The notes beneath the pieces are model-generated. The model was not told where the DNA came from and did no database searches. It saw only the letters and a program-made list of their open reading frames with translations. A stretch of 64,000 bases of DNA from Bacteroidales bacterium. Its GTDB lineage: Bacteria > Bacteroidota > Bacteroidia > Bacteroidales > UBA932. Shown piece after piece: positions 1-9,913 of this stretch (its first letter is position 1; every line of letters begins with the position of its first letter). The DNA is taken from the NCBI GenBank assembly GCA_017619655.1, contig JAFZRV010000008.1, positions 1 to 64,000 on the forward strand, in the 5' to 3' direction. Position numbers and translations under genes: made by a program.

Positions 1-1
1 G

Positions 2-571
2 GTCGAGAAGGCGCATCCCGACATCTTCAACCTGTTGCTGCAGGTCCTCGACGAAGGCCGGCTCACGGACAGTGCGGGCCGCTTCATCGACTTCAAGAAC
101 ACGATCCTGATCCTGACCTCGAACGTGGGCAGCCGGGAACTGAAGGATTTCGGCCACGGGATCGGTTTCTCGACGGGCACCGAAGACCGGTCGGCTTCGC
201 AGAACGCGCTGATAGACAAGGCACTGAGCAAGGTGTTTACACCGGAATTCCTGAATCGTCTCGACGAGCAGATCTATTTCAATTCGCTGTCGCAGGAAGA
301 CATTTACCAGATCATCGACATCGAGCTGAAAGAGTTGCACGGCCGCATGAAGGAGCTGGGCTATTCGCTGTCGATCGACAAGGCGGCCAAGAAGTTCATC
401 GCCGACGTAGGTTACGACCCGAAGTTCGGCGCCCGGCCGCTGAAGCGGGCCATCCAGCGCTATGTCGAAGACCCGGTCTCCGAGGTCATCATCGAAGGCG
501 TTCCCGCCGGCTCCAAACTGAAAGTCAAGCTCGGCAAAGACAAGAATTCAACTACGGTAGCAGTTCAATAA
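2..571 (+). CDS. clpC: ATP-dependent Clp protease ATP-binding subunit ClpC, C-terminal part
   Basis: Only the last 189 residues are in the window; the gene starts upstream. What is visible is the end of the second AAA+ module: the sensor-1 region (LTSNVGS), the arginine-finger region (PEFLNRLDE) and the sensor-2 helix (GARPLKRAIQR) in the C-terminal D2-small domain. In this family the hexamer unfolds proteins and feeds them to the ClpP peptidase. The phrase FGARPLKRAIQRYVEDP is typical of ClpC rather than of the disaggregase ClpB, but without the N-terminal and middle domains the choice is not certain. The next gene starts 4 bases after the stop codon, so the two may share a transcript. Confidence 0.88.
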   Translation, partial: VEKAHPDIFNLLLQVLDEGRLTDSAGRFIDFKNTILILTSNVGSRELKDFGHGIGFSTGTEDRSASQNALIDKALSKVFTPEFLNRLDEQIYFNSLSQEDIYQIIDIELKELHGRMKELGYSLSIDKAAKKFIADVGYDPKFGARPLKRAIQRYVEDPVSEVIIEGVPAGSKLKVKLGKDKNSTTVAVQ

Positions 572-575
572 TACT

Positions 576-1316
576 ATGAGTATCAGAGGTTTTCGCGCCA
601 CGCTGCTCGTGGCCGTCTGTTTGATCTGGGCCGTCGCTCCCGGCCATGCACAGGATTGGGGCGGATTGCAGCGCTTCGCGGCGGCGAATGCCGAGCTGGC
701 GCCGGCGTCGGCGGAACAGCCGCGCGTTATCCTTTTGGGCGACTCGATCACCGAAGGCTGGCCTTCGAAGCACCCCGCGTTCTTCGAGGAGACCGGTTAT
801 ATCGGCCGCGGCATCAGCGGCCAGGTGTCGGCCCAGATGCTGGTGCGTTTCCGGCAGGACGTCATCGACCTGCATCCGGCGGTGGTGGTCATCAATGCCG
901 GAACCAACGATGTGGCTGAAAACCAAGGACCTTACGATGAGGAATTCACGCTGGGCAACATCGTGTCGATGACCGAACTGGCCCAGGCCAACGGCATCGC
1001 CGTCGTGCTGACCTCCGTGCTGCCGGCGGCCGCCTTCCGCTGGCGCCCGGCCATCACCGACGCGGCCGACAAGATCGCCGCGCTCAACGCCCGCATCAAG
1101 GCCTATGCCGCGAAGCAGGGGATTCCTTATGTCGACTACTATTCGGCGCTCGTCGTGGACGATCCGTCCCGGGCGCTCAATCCCGATTATTCGAAAGACG
1201 GCGTCCATCCGCAGCAGCCCGGCTACGCGGTGATGGAACCGCTGGTGATGCAGGGCGTCAGCGAGGCGCTTGCTGCCTGCGCAGCCTGCGGGTCTGGAGC
1301 AGGACACTGCCGATAA
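576..1316 (+). CDS. Secreted SGNH/GDSL-family hydrolase
   Basis: A 246-residue protein with a signal peptide ending near AQDW. SGNH blocks are clear: block I is ILLGDSITEGW with the nucleophile serine, block III is NAGTNDV, and block V is DGVHP, which supplies the catalytic Asp and His. Block II glycine is in RGISGQ. The nearest type is the platelet-activating-factor-acetylhydrolase-like esterase, common in Bacteroidota for removing acetyl groups from glycans; the substrate cannot be read from sequence. The start codon lies 4 bases after the clpC stop. The last 59 bases overlap the convergent EamA gene, so the C-terminal tail (a Cys-rich stretch) and that gene's end share DNA. Confidence 0.85.
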   Translation: MSIRGFRATLLVAVCLIWAVAPGHAQDWGGLQRFAAANAELAPASAEQPRVILLGDSITEGWPSKHPAFFEETGYIGRGISGQVSAQMLVRFRQDVIDLHPAVVVINAGTNDVAENQGPYDEEFTLGNIVSMTELAQANGIAVVLTSVLPAAAFRWRPAITDAADKIAALNARIKAYAAKQGIPYVDYYSALVVDDPSRALNPDYSKDGVHPQQPGYAVMEPLVMQGVSEALAACAACGSGAGHCR

Positions 1317-2144
1317 TCAGCGCCATACCCAGCCAGAACGACCAGCCGACTTCGCGCTGTTCTCCGAAGAGAACGGCTGCGATGGCTATGCTGTACACCG
1401 GCTCCAGGTTGTAGGTCAGATTGACCGTGAAGGCGTTCAGCTTGCGCAGGGCCTCCAGCTGGAAGAGGAAAGGCACGATGGTGAAAAGGGAACCCAGCAG
1501 CAGGAGCCAGACGATTTCCAGGCGGGTGGGGGCCATGGGCTGCGCGGGGGCGAAGCGGGCGTAGAGCGGCATGCAGAGCGTCAGGAACAGCACGCCGCCG
1601 ACCAGCTCCCAGAGCAGCATGGTGGCGGTATCTTCGCCGGTCCGCTCCGCCACGTTGACATTGAGGATGGCGAAGACCGAATAGATGGCGGCGGAGAGCA
1701 GGCCGAAGGCGATGCCGAGGCGGTAGCGCACGTCCAGGCTGAAGATCAGCAGCACGCCCGCGATCGAGATGAAGCTGATCAGCACCTCGGGCCAGGAGAA
1801 CTTCTTGTGGCCGAGCACGGGATCGAAGAGGGCCGTGAAGAAGCAGGTCGTGGCGATGCAGGCCACGCCGACGGACACGTTGGAGGCCTGGATGCTTAGG
1901 TAGAAGAAGACCCAGTGCAGGGCCAGCAGGATGCCGCAGGCGCCGATGCGCAGCAGCGCGGGCCGGGGCACCTTGTGGAGCCGGTGCGCGAAGGCCAGGA
2001 ACAGCAGCAGCGTGGCCACGCTGACCAGCATGCGGTACCAGACCAGCGGCAGGCCGCTGAGCGCGATCAGCCGTCCGAAAATGCCCGTCCAGCCCGCCAG
2101 GAAGACGGCTGTGTGGAGCATGATGAGGGTGCGGGTCGTATCTT

Positions 2145-2148
<4 letters not shown>
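1258..2148 (-). CDS. EamA/DMT-superfamily transporter
   Basis: A 296-residue integral membrane protein with about ten hydrophobic helices arranged as two EamA repeats, ending in a short Arg-rich cytoplasmic tail. This is the usual length and layout of drug/metabolite transporters. Its ATG overlaps the stop codon of psuG in an ATGA, so its translation is coupled to the pseudouridine genes upstream. That coupling suggests, but does not show, that it moves pseudouridine or a breakdown product. Characterised pseudouridine importers that I know of (PsuT) belong to the nucleoside transporter family, not to DMT. Confidence 0.85.
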
Positions 2149-3061
<913 letters not shown>

Positions 3062-3065
<4 letters not shown>

Positions 3066-3913
3066 AAAGACAGATTTTTCAGGTTTTCGTTGACCGCTTC
3101 GTCCGACTCGACGGCGCAGCGGGCGCAGAGCAGTCCGATGCGGGCGGCTTCTTCCACGCTGGCATCGAGGCCCGCATGGACGATGCCGGCCAGGAGTGCG
3201 TCGCCGCCGCCGGTGGCGTTGCGGACCGTGCAGGGAAACGCCGGGAAGTGCTTCGTCACGCCGTCTTCCGTGACGTCCAGTCCTTCCGCGCCGCGCGAGA
3301 CGAAGCGCCGCGTAAAGCCGGTGACGGAGGCGAGGGTTTCTGCTTCCAGCGCATTGCATTTAAACGCGTATAAACGTTTACGCTTGCTGATTTCCAGTGC
3401 CTTTCGCAGGCGTATGGCCTTGGGGCCCGACACGCCGTCCACGAACAGCGGAACGGTCACGTGGTCGATGAGCCAAGCCAGGGTCTCGGGCAGCAGGTTC
3501 GTGTCGGCGACCACGGCGTCGGCCGTGTTGACGGCGTCGATGCGCGCGGCCAGCCATTCGGTCGAGATGCTTTCCGTCACGGCCATGTCGGCCACGCCGC
3601 CGATCATTTCGCCGCTGCAGTCGTTGAGGCTCGCGAAGCAGGCGCTGGGCAGGGTGGGGCAGGTCTCGCAGAGCGAGAGGTCCATGCCGATCCCACGGCA
3701 GGAAACCTGCAGCATCTGGCCGAAGGCGTCGCCGCCGAAGCGCGTGACGAAGCATACCTCGTCGCCCAGGAGGGCCAGGTTGTGCGCGATGTTGCGGCCC
3801 ACGCCGCCGAACGACAGCCGCACCGATCCGGGATTCGAATCCCGCGCGCGGAAACGCTCCCGCGAAACGGCCGTGATGTCCACGTTGGCGCCACCGATGA
3901 CACAGACTTTCAT
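3062..3913 (-). CDS. psuK: PfkB-family carbohydrate kinase, probable pseudouridine kinase
   Basis: A 283-residue ribokinase-type kinase. The N terminus KVCVIGGANVDITA, the SFGGVGRNIAHNLALLG substrate-binding segment and the C-terminal NATGGGDALLAG anion hole with its catalytic Asp identify the family. Pairing with psuG points to phosphorylation of pseudouridine to its 5'-phosphate, the first step of salvage. The start is the ATG at 3911-3913. An earlier in-frame start would add a 47-residue tail that runs into the promoter region and over the divergent peptidase gene. A TAACTTTG -7 box lies just 5 bases before this ATG, so the message is probably leaderless. Confidence 0.87.
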
Positions 3914-3918
3914 GGTCG

Positions 3919-3926
3919 CAAAGTTA
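3919..3926 (-). promoter_or_regulatory. Bacteroidota -7 box for the psuK-psuG-EamA operon
   Basis: On the minus strand this reads TAACTTTG, matching TAnnTTTG, and ends 5 bases before the kinase ATG. With the usual few-base gap to the transcription start, the mRNA would begin at or next to the start codon. No clear -33 TTTG is seen. Confidence 0.6.
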
Positions 3927-3947
3927 GGAAAGATAGCGGAATTTTGG

Positions 3948-3955
3948 TAGCTTTG
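3948..3955 (+). promoter_or_regulatory. Bacteroidota -7 box for the M28-GH92 operon
   Basis: TAGCTTTG matches TAnnTTTG and ends 4 bases before the ATG of the M28 peptidase. Together with the opposite-strand box it packs two divergent promoters into a 46-bp intergenic gap. A -33 element is not obvious. Confidence 0.6.
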
Positions 3956-3959
3956 TAGA

Positions 3960-5237
3960 ATGAAACAGAACAGATTATTCTCATCGGTCCTGGTCCTGCT
4001 GGCCCTGGCGCTGAGCGTCGGCCCTATGCAGGCGCAGGACCTGCCGCGGTTCAAGAAAATGGTGCGGCAGCTCAGCAGTGCGAAATACCAGGGACGCGGC
4101 TATGCCCGCGACGGCGTCCGCAAGGCCGGAAAGTACATCGCCAGGGAATTCGAAAAGGCGGGCGCAGACGAAGTTACGCTGCAGCCTTTTACGCTGGACA
4201 TCAATACCTTCGACGGCGCGATGGAAATGTGGGCGGACGGGAAGAAACTGGTCCCGGGCATCGACTTCTCGATGCGCGAGTATTCTCCGGGCGCACATGG
4301 GACCTACCCCGTCTATCATGTCGATACGCTGAACTTCGATGCGGACAAAATGTTCGAAGACCTGGCCCGGCCCGAATATGCGAACTGCCTCGTTTGCTGC
4401 GAGTTCTGGTTTACTTACAAGCACCGGGCCGCTTTTTCCAGGCTGCAGAAGAAAGACGGCTGCACGAACGCGGGCCTGCTCTATGAATGGACCTCGCCCA
4501 TCAAGTTCTACAAGGCTTACGGCGAGAAGGTCGTGGACAAGCCCATCGTCTGGGTGACGCCCGAGGCCGTCGCCGGTGTCCGGACCGTCCGGCTCGAGGT
4601 GGACAACACTTTCCTGAAAGGCTATGAGACGGAAAACGTGATCGCCAAGGTGGAGGGCCGCCGCCACGACGGCTGCTACGTCTTCACGGCGCACTACGAC
4701 CACCTGGGCAACCTGGGCAGGAAAGTCTATTATCCCGGCGCCAACGACAACGCCTCCGGCACGGCCGCCATCATCACGCTGGCCGCCTGGTATGCGCAGC
4801 ACCGTCCCGAATACGACATGTATTTCGTGGCTTTCTCGGGCGAGGACGCCAACCTGCGCGGCTCCACCTGGTTCGCGGAGCATCCCGTGGTGCCGCTCGA
4901 GCAGATCCGCTACCTCTTCAACCTCGATATGATCGGCGACGACAACCCCGTGCAGTACTGCGAAGTGAGCGACGCGGGCATGGCCAAGTTCCCGCTCTTC
5001 GAGCAGGTGAACCGGGAGCAGGGCCTGTTCCAGGCGCTGAACCGCGGCGACCTGGCCGCCAACAGCGACCACTATCCCTTCGCCGTCCGCGGCGTGCCCT
5101 GCATCTTCCTGGAGAACGAGGAGGGCAGCGCCTTCCCGTATTACCATACGCCCAATGACAATATGAAAACCATCCGTTTCGACAGTTATATTCCTGTGTT
5201 CCGGCTGGTTACGGGTTTCATAGCCTCCGACCGATGA
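3960..5237 (+). CDS. Secreted M28-family zinc peptidase
   Basis: A 425-residue protein with a signal peptide cleaved after MQAQ. The M28 metal ligands and catalytic residues can be placed: HYDH around 244-247, GANDNASG (bridging Asp) around 260, GEDANLRGS (catalytic Glu and ligand) around 294, NLDMIGD around 321, and the last His in YYHTPND around 394. The family removes N-terminal residues from peptides outside the cytoplasm. The stop overlaps the start of the GH92 gene by 4 bases, so the two products are made together, which fits digestion of a mannosylated glycoprotein. The exact peptide substrate is unknown. Confidence 0.9.
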   Translation: MKQNRLFSSVLVLLALALSVGPMQAQDLPRFKKMVRQLSSAKYQGRGYARDGVRKAGKYIAREFEKAGADEVTLQPFTLDINTFDGAMEMWADGKKLVPGIDFSMREYSPGAHGTYPVYHVDTLNFDADKMFEDLARPEYANCLVCCEFWFTYKHRAAFSRLQKKDGCTNAGLLYEWTSPIKFYKAYGEKVVDKPIVWVTPEAVAGVRTVRLEVDNTFLKGYETENVIAKVEGRRHDGCYVFTAHYDHLGNLGRKVYYPGANDNASGTAAIITLAAWYAQHRPEYDMYFVAFSGEDANLRGSTWFAEHPVVPLEQIRYLFNLDMIGDDNPVQYCEVSDAGMAKFPLFEQVNREQGLFQALNRGDLAANSDHYPFAVRGVPCIFLENEEGSAFPYYHTPNDNMKTIRFDSYIPVFRLVTGFIASDR

Positions 5238-7555
5238 ATAGAGCAAGTCTTCTGGCGCTCTGCCTGCTGGGCCTCGCGTGCAGCGCTGGCGCCCAGGTCT
5301 CCCGATACGTCAATCCGATGATCGGCACCACGGGCATGGGGCACTGTTTCCCCGGGGCCTGCGCGCCCTTCGGCGCCGTGCAGCTCTCGCCCGACACCGA
5401 TACCATTCCCCACAACGTCAACGGGAAATACCAGGCGGAAGTGTATAACTATTGCGCGGGTTATCAGTACGATGATCCCACCATCGTGGGCTTCAGCCAC
5501 ACCCACCTCAGCGGCACCGGGCATTCCGACCTGGGCGACATCCTGCTCATGCCCCAGACCGGCGCGCTGCAGTTGACTCCCGGCACGAAAGACGATCCGG
5601 ACAGCGGCTACCGGCAGCGCTTCCGCCACGACACGGAGCACGCCGAGCCGGGGCTGTATGAAGTGACGCTCGAGGACAGCGGCGTCCGCGCGCGCCTCAC
5701 CGCCACGCAGCGGGTAGGCGTGCACCAGTACCGTTTCCCGTCCGGCAGCACGCAGCGCCTGGTGGTGGACCTGCTCCACGGCATCTACAACTACGACGGC
5801 AAGGTGCTCTGGTCGAAGCTCCGCGTGCTCAGCGACACCCTCCTCGTGGGCTACCGCATCACGGACGGATGGTCGCGCGGCAACTACACGTATTTTGCGA
5901 TCTCCTTCTCGAAACCCGTGGTGAACTACGGCTACGCGGACCGCAAGAACCCCGCCTACAGAGGCTTCTGGCGCAAGTTCGACATCCACCGCAACTTCCC
6001 CGACATGGCCGGGCGCGCCGTGACGGCGTACTTCGAATTCGACGGCGGCAGCCCTGAGCTGGAAGTGAAGGTCGCCCTCTCGGGCGTCTCGGAGGAGGGC
6101 GCGCTGAAGAACCTGGCTGCGGAGACGGCCGGCAAGTCGTTCGACGACATCCGCTGCGAGACGGCGGCCGCCTGGGAGCGCGAACTCGGCGTCCTGCAGT
6201 GCGAAGGCCCGGAAGACCACAAGGCCAGCCTGTACACGGCCCTTTACCACACGATGATCAATCCTTCCGTCTACATGGACGTGGACGGCCGCTACCGCGG
6301 CGTCGACGGGGAAATCCATCAGGCCGAAGGTTTTACCAACTATACCGTGTTCTCGGTCTGGGATACCTACCGGGCCGAGCATCCGCTGCTGGGCCTGCTG
6401 AAGGCCAGCCGCAACACCGACATGGTCCGCTCCATGCTGGCGCACTGGCGGCAGAATCCCGTGGGCATGCTGCCCGTCTGGAGCCTCATGGGCAACGAGG
6501 GCTGGTGCATGACGGGCTATCATGCGGTGAGCGTGGTGGCCGACGCGCTGGTCAAGGGCGCAGACATCGATCCGGACGAGGCCTTCGCCGCGATGCAGGC
6601 CACGGCCAACTGCCCGTATCTCACCTCCTTGCAGGACTACATCGCCTACGGCTACGCACCGTACGACAATGACGGCACCGCCGCATCCAACACCTTGGAA
6701 TACAGCTTCGACGACTGGAGCATCTACCATGCGGCGCAGGTGGCGGGCCGGGAAGACGTGGCGGCCGCGTTCCTGGACCGCGCGCTGTCGTACCGCAACA
6801 CCTTCGACCCGGCCAGCGGCTTCGCCTCGCCCCGCCGCAAGGACGGCCGCTTCAAGGCGGACCTGGATCCGTACCAGACCTACGGCGAGGGTTTCATCGA
6901 GGGCAATTCCTGGAATTTCTCCTTCCACGTGCCGCACGACCCTTACGGGCTGATGGCCTGCATGGGCGGTGAAAAAGTGTTCCGGGAGCGGCTCGACGCC
7001 CTGTTCGAGATGGACCTTCCGGAGAAGTATTACGAAGATAACGAGGATATTACGGCGGACTGCCTGGTGGGCGGCTACGTGCACGGCAACGAGCCCAGTC
7101 ATCACGTGCCCTATCTCTATGCCTGGACCGCGCAGCCCTGGAAGGCGCAGGACCGCATCCGGATCATCCTCGACAAGATGTACCGCAACGACATCCGCGG
7201 CCTGGGCGGCAATGACGACTGCGGGCAGATGTCCGCCTGGTACGTGTTCTCGGTCATGGGCTTCTATCCCGTGGCGCCGGGCTGCGACCAGTACGTGCTC
7301 GGCGCGCCGTACCTGCCTTGCCTGAAAGTGACCTTCGAGAACGGCCATACGCTGGAAATCAAAGCGCCCGGTGTGAGCGACCGGAAGCGCTACGTGAAAG
7401 GCGTCCGGCTCAACGGACAGCCCTTGACACGCCTCTACCTGACCCACGCGGAACTCCTGCGCGGCGGTACGCTGGAGTTCGAGATGAGCGATCGTCCGAA
7501 CCGCCGGCGCGGCCTGGATCCATCGGACAAGCCGTATTCCCTGACGGCCCGGTAA
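5234..7555 (+). CDS. GH92 alpha-mannosidase
   Basis: A 773-residue secreted protein with a signal peptide (to about AGAQ). GH92 signatures run through it: VNPMIGTTGMGHCFPGA near the N terminus, GFSHTHLSGTGHSDLGD, the SVWDTYRAEHPL segment, GNEPSHHVPYLY and the GLGGNDDCGQMSAWYVFS block. GH92 enzymes are calcium-dependent, inverting exo-alpha-mannosidases acting on N-glycans or yeast mannan; most known members cut alpha-1,2 links. It is coupled to the M28 peptidase by an ATGA overlap. This operon is divergent from psuK and is separated from the beta-mannan locus by an AraC gene, so it probably serves a different, alpha-mannosylated substrate. Confidence 0.93.
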   Translation: MNRASLLALCLLGLACSAGAQVSRYVNPMIGTTGMGHCFPGACAPFGAVQLSPDTDTIPHNVNGKYQAEVYNYCAGYQYDDPTIVGFSHTHLSGTGHSDLGDILLMPQTGALQLTPGTKDDPDSGYRQRFRHDTEHAEPGLYEVTLEDSGVRARLTATQRVGVHQYRFPSGSTQRLVVDLLHGIYNYDGKVLWSKLRVLSDTLLVGYRITDGWSRGNYTYFAISFSKPVVNYGYADRKNPAYRGFWRKFDIHRNFPDMAGRAVTAYFEFDGGSPELEVKVALSGVSEEGALKNLAAETAGKSFDDIRCETAAAWERELGVLQCEGPEDHKASLYTALYHTMINPSVYMDVDGRYRGVDGEIHQAEGFTNYTVFSVWDTYRAEHPLLGLLKASRNTDMVRSMLAHWRQNPVGMLPVWSLMGNEGWCMTGYHAVSVVADALVKGADIDPDEAFAAMQATANCPYLTSLQDYIAYGYAPYDNDGTAASNTLEYSFDDWSIYHAAQVAGREDVAAAFLDRALSYRNTFDPASGFASPRRKDGRFKADLDPYQTYGEGFIEGNSWNFSFHVPHDPYGLMACMGGEKVFRERLDALFEMDLPEKYYEDNEDITADCLVGGYVHGNEPSHHVPYLYAWTAQPWKAQDRIRIILDKMYRNDIRGLGGNDDCGQMSAWYVFSVMGFYPVAPGCDQYVLGAPYLPCLKVTFENGHTLEIKAPGVSDRKRYVKGVRLNGQPLTRLYLTHAELLRGGTLEFEMSDRPNRRRGLDPSDKPYSLTAR

Positions 7556-7633
7556 CCCGCCGGGTGGGGCCGAAGAGCCGCGAAATTGGATAAAATAGTA
7601 TCGAAAATTGTGCAAATAGTACAACATTTTTTG

Positions 7634-7641
7634 TATATTTG
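7634..7641 (+). promoter_or_regulatory. Bacteroidota -7 box for the AraC regulator
   Basis: TATATTTG matches TAnnTTTG, 17 bases before the preferred ATG. A TTG at 7608-7610 is a possible -33 element but is spaced 23 bases away, a little long. TTGT and ACAA flanking the stretch 7608-7624 form a weak dyad. Confidence 0.55.
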
Positions 7642-7658
7642 CAACAAATCAGGTGTCC

Positions 7659-8537
7659 ATGAAATCTACGCTGAAAGAGATCACGCCGTTGACGGAAAAG
7701 GACTGCTTCTATATCGTGGAGCGTCACAAGTCCGAATTCCTCTTTCCGCTGCATTCCCATCCCGATTTCGAGCTCAACTTTATCGAAAACGGCAAGGGCG
7801 TGCGCCGCGTGGTAGGGGACAGCGTGGAGGAGATCGGGGAGTACGAACTGACCCTGATCGCCGGCAGCGACCTCGAACACGCCTGGGAGCAGGGGAGCTG
7901 TACGGAGACGGACATCCGGGAGATCACCATCCAGTTCCAGGCCGACCTCTTTCCGGAGGGCCTGCTGAACCGCAGCCAGTTCGCTTCGATGAAGAAGATG
8001 TTCTCGAAGGCGGACCATGGCCTGACCTTCTCGCTGAAAAGCATCATGCAAGTCTATACGCTGCTGGACGGATTGTCCAGTGTGACAGATCCTTTCGAGC
8101 AGTATATGAACTGTTTCGAGATGCTGTTCCGCCTGTCCCAGGCCGATGATTCCCGCATCCTGGCCAGCAGCTCCTACGCCCATTCCAAGCGCGATTCGGA
8201 GAGCCGCCGCGTGCTGAAGGTCAAGCAGTACGTGAACGACCATTACGCCGAGGAACTGACGCTCGAAGTCCTGTCCGCCCAGGTCGGCATGGCGCCTTCC
8301 GCCTTCAGCCGTTTCTTCCACCAGCAGACCGGCCGCACCGTCATGGACTATGTCATCGACATCCGCCTCGGCAACGCCGCCCGGCTCCTGGTCGACACCA
8401 CCAACAGCGTGCAGGAAATCTGCTATGCCTGCGGCTTCAACAACTTATCTAATTTCAACCGCATGTTCAAGGCGCGGCGCGGCTACACGCCGCGGGAATT
8501 CCGCACCATTTTCAAGAAAAAGCGCGTTTTCGTATAG
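7659..8537 (+). CDS. AraC-family transcriptional regulator
   Basis: A 292-residue regulator. The N-terminal half resembles an AraC-type cupin sensor (HSHPDFELNFIENGKG), and residues from about 188 to 284 hold the two helix-turn-helix motifs (LTLEVLSAQVGMAPSAFSRFF and VQEICYACGFNNLSNFNRMFK), ending in the standard GYTPREFR. An in-frame GTG lies 6 bases upstream, but the ATG is preferred because it is better placed relative to the -7 box. It lies directly upstream of the beta-mannan PUL in the same direction and is the only DNA-binding regulator in the neighbourhood, so it is a plausible sugar-responsive controller. Most PULs instead use hybrid two-component or anti-sigma systems, which are absent here. 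Confidence 0.9.
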   Translation: MKSTLKEITPLTEKDCFYIVERHKSEFLFPLHSHPDFELNFIENGKGVRRVVGDSVEEIGEYELTLIAGSDLEHAWEQGSCTETDIREITIQFQADLFPEGLLNRSQFASMKKMFSKADHGLTFSLKSIMQVYTLLDGLSSVTDPFEQYMNCFEMLFRLSQADDSRILASSSYAHSKRDSESRRVLKVKQYVNDHYAEELTLEVLSAQVGMAPSAFSRFFHQQTGRTVMDYVIDIRLGNAARLLVDTTNSVQEICYACGFNNLSNFNRMFKARRGYTPREFRTIFKKKRVFV

Positions 8538-8574
8538 GTAGGTTAAGAAAGTATCATATTTCGATAAATTAATA

Positions 8575-8606
8575 TTTGTTGGCGCGGCGTAATCAGGCTA
8601 ACTTTG
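8575..8606 (+). promoter_or_regulatory. PUL promoter, -33 TTTG and -7 TAACTTTG
   Basis: TTTG at 8575-8578 and TAACTTTG at 8599-8606 are separated by 20 bases, a good match to the Bacteroidota housekeeping promoter. The predicted start is about 25 bases before the first gene of the 33-kb locus. No other convincing promoter is seen until the GPH symporter, so this probably drives most of the PUL. Confidence 0.7.
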
Positions 8607-8634
8607 TAAGTGATTAATCTGATTGTTGGCCAAC

Positions 8635-9900
8635 ATGATGAATCGAATCGGAAAGTTCGCCCTGGCGGCTTTTTTCTGTGTGACTGCCTGCACGACCCCG
8701 CGGACGGATTTCGTCCGGGTGGAAAACGGGTATTTTATCCGTCACGGACAGCCTTATCACTTTGTCGGAACTTATTTCTGGTATGGTCCCATCCTGGCTT
8801 CTGAAGGGCGGGGAGGGGACTACGATCGCCTTGTGCGGGAGCTGGATACGCTCCAGGCGCTCGGGATCTCGAACCTGCGTGTCCTGGTGGGTGGCGATGG
8901 CCCTGACGGTATTTTCTCGCGCGTAGACCCGTCGCTGCAGACGGCGCCGGGCGTCTACAACGACACACTGCTGGTCGGCCTCGACCGATTCCTGGTGGAA
9001 CTCGGTCGCCGCGACATGCAGGCCGTCCTGTTCCTGAACAATTCCTGGGAGTGGTCGGGCGGCTATGGACAATATCTGGAATGGGCGACCGGTGAACCGA
9101 CGCTGATTCCTCTGATTGACGGTTACTGGCCTTTCATGCAGCAGATGCGCCAGTTCCAGACCAACGCCGATGCACAGGCTCTCTTCTTCGACCACGTACG
9201 GGCCATTGTGGGCCGTACCAACTCCATTACCGGCAAGGCCTACAAGGATGACCCAGCCATCTTCGCCTGGCAGATCGGCAACGAGCCCCGCTGCTTCTCC
9301 GATGAAGCGGAGATTCGCGACGGTTTCATCGGCTGGCTGACCGAGTCGGCCCGGCTGATCAAGGAAATCGACCCGAATCACCTCGTGTCGACGGGGAATG
9401 AGGGCTTTATGGGCTGCGAGGAGGACGCCACGCTGGTAGAGCGCGTCAATTCCATCCCGGGTGTCGACTACATGACCATCCACATCTGGCCCTACAACTG
9501 GAGCTGGGTCCGTGCCGACCACCTGGCGGAAGACCTTGATGGCGCCCTGGCCAAGACGGATGCCTATGTGGCGCAGCATGCAGAAATGGCCCGCCGGCTC
9601 GGCCTGCCGATTGTGCTCGAGGAATTCGGCTTCCCGCGCGATGGCTTTGCGGAAAGCCGCGAGGCGCCGACCACCTGCCGGGACCGTTATTATACGCACG
9701 TATTCGCGCTCGTGCGCGAGGGGCAGCTGGACGGTGCGAATTTCTGGGGCTGGAGCGGTTTTGCACGCCCGGTCCATTCACAGTGGGAACCTGGAGACGA
9801 TTACACCGGAGACCCGGCACAGGAGGCACAGGGCCTGAACGGTGTCTATATTGACGATACAACTGTTGATATCATTCAACAATCCATAATCAATTATTAA
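8635..9900 (+). CDS. GH5_7 beta-1,4-mannanase lipoprotein
   Basis: A 421-residue lipoprotein (lipobox around CVTAC) with a single catalytic domain. It fits GH5 subfamily 7: acid/base Glu217 in IGNEPR, nucleophile Glu330 in LEEFGF, and the aromatic HIWPYNWSW segment between them. Subfamily 7 members are mostly endo-beta-1,4-mannanases, so this is probably the surface enzyme that opens (gluco)mannan chains. ATG codons at 8635 and 8638 are equally possible starts; an upstream TTG was rejected because it would put a hydrophilic stretch before the signal. It is the first gene after the strong promoter, 13 bases before susC. Confidence 0.9.
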   Translation: MMNRIGKFALAAFFCVTACTTPRTDFVRVENGYFIRHGQPYHFVGTYFWYGPILASEGRGGDYDRLVRELDTLQALGISNLRVLVGGDGPDGIFSRVDPSLQTAPGVYNDTLLVGLDRFLVELGRRDMQAVLFLNNSWEWSGGYGQYLEWATGEPTLIPLIDGYWPFMQQMRQFQTNADAQALFFDHVRAIVGRTNSITGKAYKDDPAIFAWQIGNEPRCFSDEAEIRDGFIGWLTESARLIKEIDPNHLVSTGNEGFMGCEEDATLVERVNSIPGVDYMTIHIWPYNWSWVRADHLAEDLDGALAKTDAYVAQHAEMARRLGLPIVLEEFGFPRDGFAESREAPTTCRDRYYTHVFALVREGQLDGANFWGWSGFARPVHSQWEPGDDYTGDPAQEAQGLNGVYIDDTTVDIIQQSIINY

Positions 9901-9913
9901 CCTAAAATGTAGC

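Noticed and set aside
3066..3359. N-terminal extension of psuG
   Set aside because: The extension is Arg/Gly-rich sequence read out of frame from the kinase gene; the ATGA overlap gives the standard N terminus.
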